Assembly (NCBI GenBank): GCA_902494565.1
Contig: CABUTN010000048.1
Location: 1 to 12,676, forward strand
Direction of reading: 5' to 3'
Origin: an uncultured Collinsella sp.
GTDB taxonomy: Bacteria; Actinomycetota; Coriobacteriia; Coriobacteriales; Coriobacteriaceae
Length of the DNA: 12,676 nucleotides
Below are positions 7,939 to 12,676 of the stretch, piece by piece. Every line of letters begins with the position of its first letter. Within the stretch, counting starts at the first letter, position 1. The position numbers and the translations under genes were made by a program. Below the pieces are notes generated by a model. It did not search any database. It was not told where the DNA came from and saw nothing but the letters and a program-made list of their open reading frames with translations.

Positions 7939-10161
7939 CTACACGATTTGGTTCACGTGCGTCTCATCGTCGAACTTGGCGGCGCCGGGCTCAACGTCCT
8001 GGGGAGCGGCGGCGTCCACCAGAGCCTGCTTGAGCTCGGTGTACTGACGCTCCACCTCGCCCTCAGCCCAGACCTGGTCGGCGATAGCGTCGACCTGGCA
8101 GGCGGAGAACTTGTCCTCGGGCGTATGCGAGACCGGGTCGACCTTGTGCATGGTCAGCTCGTTGCACTTGCCGATCCACCACTGGTAGGTCATGTAGACC
8201 GTGCCCTTGTTGATGCGATCGCTCACGTCGGCGCGGCTATATACCTGGCCACGGCGGCTGTGGACCGAGACGATGTCGCCATTCTTGATGCCGCGTGCCT
8301 GGGCGTCCGCGGGATTCATGCGGACAAAGCCGGGCTCGTCGGCAAGCAGCGCCAGCGTCTTGCAGTTGCCGGTCATCGAGCGGCAGCTGTAGTGGCCGAC
8401 CTCGCGGACGGTGCACAGGATGAGCGGGTACTCATCGTCGGGAAGCTCGGAGGGCGCCTCCCAGTCGTGCGCCATCAGGTTGGCGCGGCCGTCCTTGGTG
8501 GTGAACTTGCCACCAGCGAACATGTCGGGCGTACCGTGGTCGTTCACATCGGTGCTCTTGACCGGCCACTGGGCGTAGCCGCCCTCGGGAGCCATCTTCT
8601 CGTAGGTTGCACCCACAAAGTTGGGGCACAGGCTAATGCACTCGTTCCAGATCTGCTCGGTGTTGTCGTAGTGCATGGGGTAACCCATACGCGTGGACAG
8701 GTCCGCGAAGATCTCCCAGTCGTGACGGCACTCGCCCTTGGGCGGAACGGCCGCGTCAAAGTGCTGGAAGCTACGGTCGGATGCGGTAAAGACACCCTCG
8801 TGCTCGCCCCAAGAGGTGGCAGGCAGGATGACGTCGGCGAGCATGGTCGTCTGCGTCATAAAGATGTCCTGGCAAATGAACAGATCCAGCTCGGAGAGCG
8901 TCTTGCGCATACCGGCCGAATCGGGCTCGGTCTGCACCGGGTCCTCGCCGTAGTTGTAGAAGCAGTGCACCTTGCCCTCGTCGACCAGGTGGCCCAGGTC
9001 GGTGAGCTTGTAGCCCTCCTCGAGCGGGAGCTTTTCCTCGGGCACGCCCCAAGCCTTGGCAAACTTGGCACGCACTGCCGGGTCGGTGACTTTCTGGTAG
9101 CCAGGGTACAGGTTGGGCAGCATGCCCATATCACAGGAGCCCTGGACGTTATTCTGACCGCGCACGGGCGCGAGGCCGGAATTGGGTTTGCCGATCTGGC
9201 CGGCAACGCAGGCGATGGAGGCAATGGTGTGCACCGTCTTCAGGTTCTGCTTCTGCTGGCATACGCCCATACCCCAGCCAATGATGGCAGAGGGCTTCGC
9301 CGTGGCGTACATCTCGGCAGCTTGGTGGATCAACGCGGGCTCGACACCCGTGATGTCCTGTACGGATTCGGGAGTGTAGTTCTTGATGGTCTCCCACCAC
9401 TCGTCAAAGCCGTTCGTATGCTCGGCGACGAATTCCCTGTCGTAGAGGCCATCGTTGACCAAGCAGTTGGCAAAGGCGTTGAGGAACGCGACGTTGCAAC
9501 CGTTCTTGATCGGAAGGTAGAGATCGGCGATACGCGCGGTTTCGATATGGCGCGGGTCGGCGACGATGATCTTGCAACCCTTTTCTTTGGCTCGCACGAT
9601 ACGCCTTGCGACGATGGGGTGCGAATCGGCAGGGTTATAGCCGAAGAGGAAAATGCAGCCCGCATCCTCCATACCGGGGATGGAGCATGACATGCAACCT
9701 GAACCAACCGTGTCCATCAGACCGAGGACAGTAGGGCCGTGTCAAGTACGGGCGCAGTTGTCCACGCTGTGGGTGCCGATGCACGCACGCGTAAACTTCT
9801 GCATGACGTAGTTCGCCTCATTGCCGCCGCCTCGAGAGGAGCCGGTGGTCATGACAGCGTTAGGACCATATTCGTCAATTATGGCCTGCATCTTAGATGC
9901 GGTGAAATCCAGTGCCTCGTCCCAGCTTACGCGCTCAAGATCCGCGCCCTTGGTGCGGCGGATCATCGGGTGCAGTACGCGAGGAGTCAAGATCTTGGTG
10001 TCGTTGATGAAGTCGTAGCCGCTCATGCCCTTAAGGCACAGCTCGCCCTGATTGGTGATGCCGTTGAGCGGTTCGGTACCCACGACCTGGCCGTTTTGGA
10101 CCAGGAGGTTAAACTGGCAACCGGCGCCGCAATACGGGCAGATCACTTTGTGCTTCTCCAT
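7939..10161 (-). CDS. fdhF: Formate dehydrogenase H, selenocysteine-containing (UGA at codon 140 read through)
   Basis: This is the catalytic formate dehydrogenase of formate hydrogenlyase, oxidising formate to CO2 at a molybdenum or tungsten bis-pterin guanine dinucleotide centre. The gene reads as 740 residues if the in-frame UGA at 9744-9742 is decoded as selenocysteine. Residues 8, 11, 15 and 42 are the four Cys of the N-terminal [4Fe-4S] site and Lys44 is conserved, all as in E. coli FdhF. Sec140 is followed by His141 (the ART-U-HGP context), the catalytic pair. Downstream motifs include GYNPADSHPIVA, YTPESVQDITGVEP, VRGQNNVQGSCDMG, TSWGEHEGVF, TVREVGHYSCRSMTGNC and MTYQWWIGKCNEL. It is slightly longer than E. 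coli FdhF (715), mainly through a C-terminal tail after about residue 715. AGGAGG lies 5 nt before the ATG. It starts 75 bp after the hydN-like gene. Confidence 0.94.
9711..9744 (-). promoter_or_regulatory. Selenocysteine UGA codon and SECIS-like hairpin in fdhF
   Basis: UGA occupies 9744-9742. Immediately downstream, TGTCC (9730-9726) pairs with GGACA (9715-9711). Two further pairs (9725-9717 and 9724-9718) close a GGTCT loop at 9723-9719, with an unpaired U at 9716. The GGU begins 19 nt after the UGA, the same offset I count in E. coli fdhF, where this apical GGU is bound by SelB. In E. coli the bulged U is on the 5' side; here it pairs as a 3'-side bulge, or alternatively U at 9725 is unpaired. 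The conserved CACGGCCC directly after UGA also matches E. coli. Confidence 0.88.
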
Positions 10162-10184
10162 GACACCCTCCTTCCTTTCTCTGC

Positions 10185-10230
10185 TACCGATTACTCGGTA
10201 CTAATTTGACAATCATTGGGCTTGTCGCCC
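10185..10230 (-). other. hydN-fdhF intergenic spacer with two small hairpins
   Basis: The 75-bp gap between the hydN-like stop (10237) and the fdhF start contains a perfect 6-bp inverted repeat TACCGA/TCGGTA (10185-10190 and 10195-10200, loop TTAC). It also has a GGGC/GCCC element at 10218-10221 and 10227-10230. Neither is followed by a U-run, so neither is a convincing terminator. They may affect mRNA processing or stability; the function is unknown. Confidence 0.4.
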
Positions 10231-10236
10231 CAACGC

Positions 10237-10755
10237 TTACGCCTCGTTTTCGATGGTGGCGCGGGCACGCTCGGCAGTCAGTTCTGCCAGGCGCTCCTCG
10301 TCTACCAGGGTGAGGCCCTTGGTCGGGCACGCCTCGGCACACGCCGGACCGCCGGGACGGTCCACGCACAGGTCGCACTTGAGCACGAAGCTCTTGGTCT
10401 GCGAACCCACGCGAACGTCGCCCATCAAGACCGGAACCTGCGTGGTCGCCACGCTCACGGCGCCAAAGGGGCATGCCATGACGCAGCTCTTGCAGCCGAT
10501 GCAGTTGTCCTCGTTGACGCCGATGCGATGGTTCTTTGGATCAAAGAACAAGGCGCCCGTAGGACAGGCCTTCGCGCACGGGGCATCCTCGCAGTGATGG
10601 CAAGCCACCGGTGCGGAGATCTCGTACGTACGCGTCACGCGCAGGCGCGGCGCGGCGATGTTACCGGGAATATCGTGTGCCTCGATGCACGCCGCCATAC
10701 AGGTTTGGCACCCAATGCAGCGTGAAGAATCAGCCACGACTCGTTTATTGCCCAT
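10237..10755 (-). CDS. hydN: HydN-like four-cluster [4Fe-4S] ferredoxin
   Basis: A 172-residue cytoplasmic iron-sulfur protein, first gene of the operon. Four cysteine groups suit four [4Fe-4S] clusters: CIGCQTCMAAC near the N-terminus, CHHCEDAPCAKACP, CIGCKSCVMACPFGAV and CDLC...CAEACP. Length matches E. coli HydN (175), which accompanies formate dehydrogenase H and is implicated in its activity and electron transfer. The hydN name is by family and by position next to fdhF; this group also contains HycB and the b-type subunits of other formate dehydrogenases, so the exact orthology is uncertain. The ATG at 10755 is chosen because AGGAGGGAG lies just upstream and the cluster motif begins 13 codons in. 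An in-frame extension to 10863 lacks a good Shine-Dalgarno and would place the leader hairpin inside the gene. Confidence 0.8.
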   Translation of the reverse strand: MGNKRVVADSSRCIGCQTCMAACIEAHDIPGNIAAPRLRVTRTYEISAPVACHHCEDAPCAKACPTGALFFDPKNHRIGVNEDNCIGCKSCVMACPFGAVSVATTQVPVLMGDVRVGSQTKSFVLKCDLCVDRPGGPACAEACPTKGLTLVDEERLAELTAERARATIENEA

Positions 10756-10765
10756 GTTGTTCACT

Positions 10766-10834
10766 CCCTCCTGAATCCCATGCCGGAGAGACCCTGCCGA
10801 CGTTGCCCCGGACCGCCCGTGGTCCGGCATCGGC
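10766..10834 (-). promoter_or_regulatory. Structured mRNA leader upstream of hydN with possible Shine-Dalgarno sequestration
   Basis: On the transcript, three consecutive helices stack: 10834-10830 with 10800-10796 (GCCGA/TCGGC), 10829-10826 with 10807-10804 (TGCC/GGCA) and 10825-10821 with 10814-10810 (GGACC/GGTCC). That gives 14 pairs interrupted only by bulges on one side, with a 6-nt loop. Just downstream, CTCTCC (10790-10785) can pair with GGAGGG (10771-10766), which overlaps the hydN ribosome binding site. The arrangement resembles a cis-regulatory leader that could open or close translation initiation. I do not recognise a known riboswitch consensus. A molybdenum-cofactor-responsive RNA would make biological sense ahead of a Mo(W)-enzyme, but that is only inference. 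Confidence 0.45.
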
Positions 10835-10890
10835 GTATCGAGTGCATGCGGCGAAACAGGCACTTCGATAAAATTCCTCCAACGATATAC

Positions 10891-10920
10891 AGGTTAAATA
10901 TACGCAGTTGCAGGTGACAA
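10891..10920 (-). promoter_or_regulatory. Candidate sigma-70-type promoter for the hydN-fdhF-hyf operon
   Basis: On the minus strand, TTGTCA (10920-10915) and TAACCT (10896-10891) are 18 nt apart. This would give a start near 10884 and a leader of about 130 nt that contains the structured hairpin. The -10 match is modest, so this is a weak prediction. It gains some support because the 26-bp palindrome would be centred near -62, a usual place for an upstream activator. No sigma-54 type -24/-12 element was found. Confidence 0.3.
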
Positions 10921-10930
10921 ACTTGAGCAT
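10921..10930 (+). promoter_or_regulatory. Third copy of the ACTTGAGCA motif beside the hydN promoter candidate
   Basis: ACTTGAGCAT at 10921-10930 is a 10-bp exact inverted match to 11117-11126 in the toxin-antitoxin promoter. It directly abuts the predicted hydN -35 element (10920-10915). If the motif is an operator, the same regulator could touch both divergent units. This is inference from position only. Confidence 0.4.
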
Positions 10931-10933
10931 AGA

Positions 10934-10959
10934 CCCTGCAATACGGGTGTATTGCAGGG
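10934..10959. promoter_or_regulatory. 26-bp palindrome with 11-bp perfect arms, candidate operator
   Basis: The arms CCCTGCAATAC (10934-10944) and GTATTGCAGGG (10949-10959) are exact complements around a 4-nt centre (GGGT). On the plus strand the palindrome is followed by GTTTT, so a weak rho-independent terminator is an alternative, but no plus-strand gene ends here. Its place upstream of the hydN promoter candidate and its dyad symmetry fit a binding site for a dimeric regulator. The half-site TGTATTGC also resembles nearby TGTATTAC elements. Confidence 0.55.
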
Positions 10960-11003
10960 GTTTTGGCAGGTTGGAATTATTCTCTAGAGGCTATAAAGGT
11001 GAG

Positions 11004-11060
11004 TGTATTACATGCGTACGCCTCAGAGATTTTTACGCACTCTCATTTTGGATGTATTAC
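11004..11060 (+). repeat. Two direct repeats TGTATTAC
   Basis: TGTATTAC occurs at 11004-11011 and 11053-11060, and a near copy, TGTATTGC, forms the right arm of the palindrome at 10948-10955. The spacings are 56 and 49 bp, about five helical turns each, which could place bound proteins on similar faces of the DNA. This is a small-number pattern and could be chance in AT-rich DNA. Confidence 0.4.
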
Positions 11061-11085
11061 GCTTGTATACATGTTAATGGTTATT

Positions 11086-11127
11086 TACTTGAGCAAAATA
11101 AAGTAATCGTTATAAGATGCTCAAGTA
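11086..11127 (+). promoter_or_regulatory. Candidate promoter of the toxin-antitoxin pair, bracketed by a 10-bp inverted repeat
   Basis: TACTTGAGCA (11086-11095) and its exact complement TGCTCAAGTA (11118-11127) are separated by 22 bp. Between and overlapping them lie a -35-like TTGAGC (11089-11094) and a -10-like TATAAG (11111-11116) with 16-nt spacing. This predicts a start near 11123, inside the right arm. A dyad covering the promoter is the usual layout of an autoregulated toxin-antitoxin operon whose ribbon-helix-helix antitoxin acts as repressor. A third copy, ACTTGAGCAT, lies at 10921-10930 next to the hydN promoter candidate. Confidence 0.5.
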
Positions 11128-11182
11128 TCGGCACATGCCGCATTTGACCGACTATATTGCACGCTCATTAAGGGGGCCAGTG

Positions 11183-11506
11183 ATGTCATCGACTCAAAAA
11201 CGAGCCATCCTGCAGGTGCGCATTCGCGAGGAAGACAAGCAGCATGCCGAGCGTCTCTACGACGCCATGGGCACATCGCTCGCCGAGGCCGTGCGCCTTT
11301 TTGTCGCGCAGAGCATTTTGATGCGCAAGCTCCCCTTTCAGCCGGTCGCCGTGCGCTCAAAGGACGGCACCGCCGCCTATGGATCGCTCAAAGCATATGG
11401 GGACCCCAATCGCCGCTCCGAGGAGTGCAATGCCTGGATTGAGTACCTTGCTACAGAAAGCGACGATTCGATTTTGGGTCCCGAGGAAGTAGATATCCAT
11501 GAGTAG
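11183..11506 (+). CDS. RelB/DinJ-family antitoxin
   Basis: A predicted 107-residue antitoxin and likely autorepressor. The N-terminal part (about residues 6-50) has the RelB/DinJ ribbon-helix-helix pattern: a beta strand AILQVRIREED, a helix with QHAERLYDAMG, then TSLAEAVRLFVAQSILMRKL and PFQP. The more polar C-terminal part, with acidic patches (ATESDDSILGPEEVDIHE), is expected to bind and neutralise the partner protein. I chose the ATG at 11183 because AAGGGGG lies 6 nt upstream; an earlier ATG at 11117 overlaps the predicted transcription start. The gene overlaps the next one by 8 bp, typical for toxin-antitoxin pairs. RelB/DinJ proteins usually partner RelE/YafQ toxins, whereas here the partner is PIN-like. 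Confidence 0.8.
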   Translation: MSSTQKRAILQVRIREEDKQHAERLYDAMGTSLAEAVRLFVAQSILMRKLPFQPVAVRSKDGTAAYGSLKAYGDPNRRSEECNAWIEYLATESDDSILGPEEVDIHE

Positions 11507-11972
11507 CACCATCATCGACGAGACCGTCATCCTACGCTACCTGCTCGACGACGAGGTCCTGTCGCCGCGCGCCGCCAAGGTCATCGCCACGCGCACCGCT
11601 CACGTCTACCCCGAGATTATCACGCGCGTCGTGGTCACACTGCGCGACGTCTATAAGGTTCCCCGCGTTGAGATTGCTGCGGCCATGAAAAGGCTGCTCG
11701 ATGACGTCATGGTCGACGAGCCCACCGTTGTCGCCCTTGCCGTCAAACTCTTTGGCAAAACGCATATGGACTTTAGCGACTGCCTCCTCGCAGCCCGAGC
11801 CGCCATCTACAACGATGATGTCGTGAGCTTTGGCAAGCCCATCATCCAAGGCATGATCGATTACCGCCGCAAGCGCCAAACCGCAGCCGAAGCCCGCGAC
11901 CGCGCCGCCGAATCCCGCAGCCGCAGCACCGACTCCACCATCGACAAGCTCCGTCACCGCCCCCGCAGCTAA
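11499..11972 (+). CDS. PIN-domain protein, putative VapC-like toxin with diverged active site
   Basis: A 157-residue protein with the overall PIN-domain layout seen in VapC-type RNase toxins: TIIDETVILRYLLDDE at the N-terminus (Asp7), RDVYKVPR after the second helix, HMDFSDCLLAARA with Asp91 and Asp94, and DDVVSFGKPI near residue 106-115. Several usual catalytic positions differ: the first motif reads DET rather than DTN, the Glu normally found about six residues after the YP motif appears replaced by Arg or Val, and the final TFD-type motif reads SFG. RNase activity may therefore be altered or lost. The C-terminus (about 122-157) is an Arg-rich, probably disordered tail. GAGGAAG about 9 nt upstream supports the ATG. 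It overlaps the antitoxin by 8 bp, so the two are presumably co-expressed. Confidence 0.75.
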   Translation: MSSTIIDETVILRYLLDDEVLSPRAAKVIATRTAHVYPEIITRVVVTLRDVYKVPRVEIAAAMKRLLDDVMVDEPTVVALAVKLFGKTHMDFSDCLLAARAAIYNDDVVSFGKPIIQGMIDYRRKRQTAAEARDRAAESRSRSTDSTIDKLRHRPRS

Positions 11973-11985
11973 CCCCATCCCCTCC

Positions 11986-12056
11986 TAAGTTGCGGTGAAA
12001 TACGGACTGTTTCATGCCTTTAAAGGCCTCAACAGTCCGTATTTCACCGCAACTTA
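11986..12056. repeat. Large perfect inverted repeat (26-bp arms) between convergent genes
   Basis: The arm at 11986-12011 (beginning TAAGTTGCGG) is the exact reverse complement of 12031-12056. The 19-nt centre (12012-12030) itself holds the 12-bp palindrome GCCTTTAAAGGC (12016-12027). The element begins 14 bp after the PIN-protein stop and ends 27 bp before the stop of the convergent gene. There is no T-run, so a simple rho-independent terminator is doubtful, although the stem could still stop or protect transcripts from both sides. Length and symmetry would also fit a small non-autonomous repeat of the REP or MITE kind. No transposase is nearby. Confidence 0.8.
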
Positions 12057-12082
12057 TTGAAGGTGGACCGCGAACGATTTCG

Positions 12083-12676
12083 CTATCGGGAGTCGGCGTA
12101 GGGTTTTGTTGTCGGAATGCCGTAACCGCGCATCATGGCACCGAACGATTCCACGTCGTAAGTGTCCGAGAGTCTGAAATGAATGACGCTGTGGCCCATG
12201 GCACGAAGGTTCGCGTCGCGTATGAGGGCCTCTCGATAGGTTTTTGCCGCCGCTTGCTCTTGATCATTTTGAGCTTCGTCTTCAAACTTACCTAGCCCAT
12301 GCAGCTCTGCCAGCGTCCATGAGCCGTCTGGCATCTGCCAGCCATAATCTGCTAGATAATAGCCGGCGTTTCCCGGTCGCGTTATCTCAACTTGAAGCTC
12401 AGGCGCGGCAACACCAGCGAGAATCATCGCCGCTCTCGCCTCGGACTCGCCACCATTGTCTGGCCTGCCGTCCATATGCTCAAAAACGTCAAAAGCACGC
12501 GCGATGCCATGCAACCCTCGGCAATTTGCCTGCGCATATGCTCGCAGCTCTTCACGTTCGACATCGTACTCACGGGCCAAGCCATCGACATAGCCCAGCG
12601 CATAGCGAAAGGAGCTCGTTCGGGCGATATCAGCAACCGTTCGATACGGATCCGTCAGCGAAAACAGACCGAGCCG
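12083..12676 (-). CDS. AbiEi-like protein with C-terminal PD-(D/E)XK nuclease-like domain (partial, cut by window edge)
   Basis: The reading frame is open from the right edge to the TAG at 12085-12083, giving at least 197 residues; the true start lies outside the window. The visible N-terminal segment (LTDPYRTVADIARTSSFRYA) resembles the region after the winged helix in actinobacterial AbiEi-like proteins. The C-terminal half has a restriction-endonuclease-like pattern: Glu in GGESEARAAM, Asp in YYLADYGW, then LAELHG in place of an ExK/ExDG motif, and a final helix-strand LRAMGHSVIHFRLSD. This layout is typical of DUF559/Vsr-like nuclease-fold proteins. A role in DNA defence or in a type IV toxin-antitoxin system is possible, but no partner is visible. 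It is convergent with the PIN gene across the inverted repeat. Confidence 0.6.
   Translation of the reverse strand, partial: RLGLFSLTDPYRTVADIARTSSFRYALGYVDGLAREYDVEREELRAYAQANCRGLHGIARAFDVFEHMDGRPDNGGESEARAAMILAGVAAPELQVEITRPGNAGYYLADYGWQMPDGSWTLAELHGLGKFEDEAQNDQEQAAAKTYREALIRDANLRAMGHSVIHFRLSDTYDVESFGAMMRGYGIPTTKPYADSR

Larger units (their letters stand above)
10756..11182. other. AT-rich intergenic region between the hyf operon and the toxin-antitoxin pair
   Basis: This 427-bp stretch separates genes that diverge from it. About 10865-11160 is clearly more AT-rich than the flanking genes. It contains no convincing protein gene: the short open frames have no ribosome binding site or recognisable domains. 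It does contain the hydN leader, candidate promoters on both strands, a 26-bp palindrome, TGTATTRC repeats and three ACTTGAGCA motifs, each listed separately. The density of repeats suggests a control region for one or both flanking transcription units. Confidence 0.7.

Noticed and set aside
9718..9741. Reading fdhF as a broken gene or two separate genes
   Set aside because: Phase is kept across the UGA, the UGA is at the Sec position, and flanking residues and hairpin match known fdhF. A pseudogene is much less likely.
10783..10796. GGAGAGACC on the plus strand, reminiscent of a glycine riboswitch core
   Set aside because: It is on the strand without a downstream gene, and the remaining conserved parts of that riboswitch are absent.
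10756..10863. N-terminal extension of the HydN-like protein to 10863
   Set aside because: The extra 36 residues match nothing in the family and cover the structured leader; the ATG at 10755 has a strong Shine-Dalgarno.
10965..10978. TGGCAGGTTGGAA as a sigma-54 promoter
   Set aside because: The GC of the -12 element is missing at the required 10-nt spacing, and it points toward the plus strand with no gene nearby.
10908..11147. Small plus-strand open frame of 79 codons in the intergenic region
   Set aside because: It runs through the palindrome and promoter elements, lacks a ribosome binding site and has no recognisable domain.
11117..11182. Antitoxin start at the upstream ATG (11117)
   Set aside because: It lies at or before the predicted transcription start and has no Shine-Dalgarno; the added residues do not fit RelB/DinJ proteins.
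11531..11978. Minus-strand open frame of 148 codons opposite the PIN gene
   Set aside because: It is an antisense shadow of low-complexity Gly, Ala, Val and Asp content with no domain; the plus-strand PIN gene has motifs, a ribosome binding site and an overlap with the antitoxin.
12578..12580. TTG start at 12580 for the right-edge minus-strand gene
   Set aside because: The frame stays open to the window edge and the upstream residues look like a conserved part of AbiEi-like proteins, so the gene is treated as partial.

Overview
The window is a GC-rich (about 60%) bacterial segment. Its left 10.8 kb is one long minus-strand operon for a formate hydrogenlyase of the FHL-2 (hydrogenase-4, Hyf) type. 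In transcription order it reads hydN-like ferredoxin, selenocysteine-containing formate dehydrogenase H (fdhF), hyfA, hyfB, hyfC, hyfD, hyfE, hyfF and the first 193 codons of hyfG, which runs off the left edge. Protein lengths and gene order follow E. coli hyfABCDEFG closely, but fdhF and hydN sit at the head of the same operon. The high GC, the actinobacterial style of the accessory genes and the Hyf content suggest a Coriobacteriia gut anaerobe such as Collinsella. That assignment is from memory of family features, not from a search.

How the operon works (inference from families): FdhF oxidises formate at a Mo(W)-bis-pterin/Sec site. Electrons pass through the four-cluster ferredoxin-like proteins (HydN-like and HyfA) to the [NiFe] hydrogenase HyfG, which evolves H2. 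HyfB, HyfD and HyfF (three antiporter-like subunits), HyfC (NuoH-like) and HyfE (NuoK-related) form a large membrane arm. All three antiporter-like subunits keep the Glu and Lys residues linked to proton translocation in the complex I family, so energy conservation is plausible. The UGA at 9742-9744 falls at codon 140, as in E. coli fdhF, and is followed by a SECIS-like hairpin with GGU at the same offset.

Positions 10756-11182 form an AT-rich intergenic region between the minus-strand operon and a plus-strand gene pair. It holds a 26-bp palindrome, repeated TGTATTRC elements, three copies of ACTTGAGCA, a structured leader in front of hydN and candidate promoters for both directions.

Positions 11183-11972 encode a two-gene toxin-antitoxin-like module on the plus strand: a RelB/DinJ-type antitoxin overlapping by 8 bp a PIN-domain protein with a diverged active site. 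It is followed by a 26+26 bp perfect inverted repeat (11986-12056). A convergent minus-strand gene then enters from the right edge (12083-12676, partial), resembling actinobacterial AbiEi-like proteins with a C-terminal PD-(D/E)XK nuclease-like domain.

No tRNA, rRNA, CRISPR array or transposase gene was seen.
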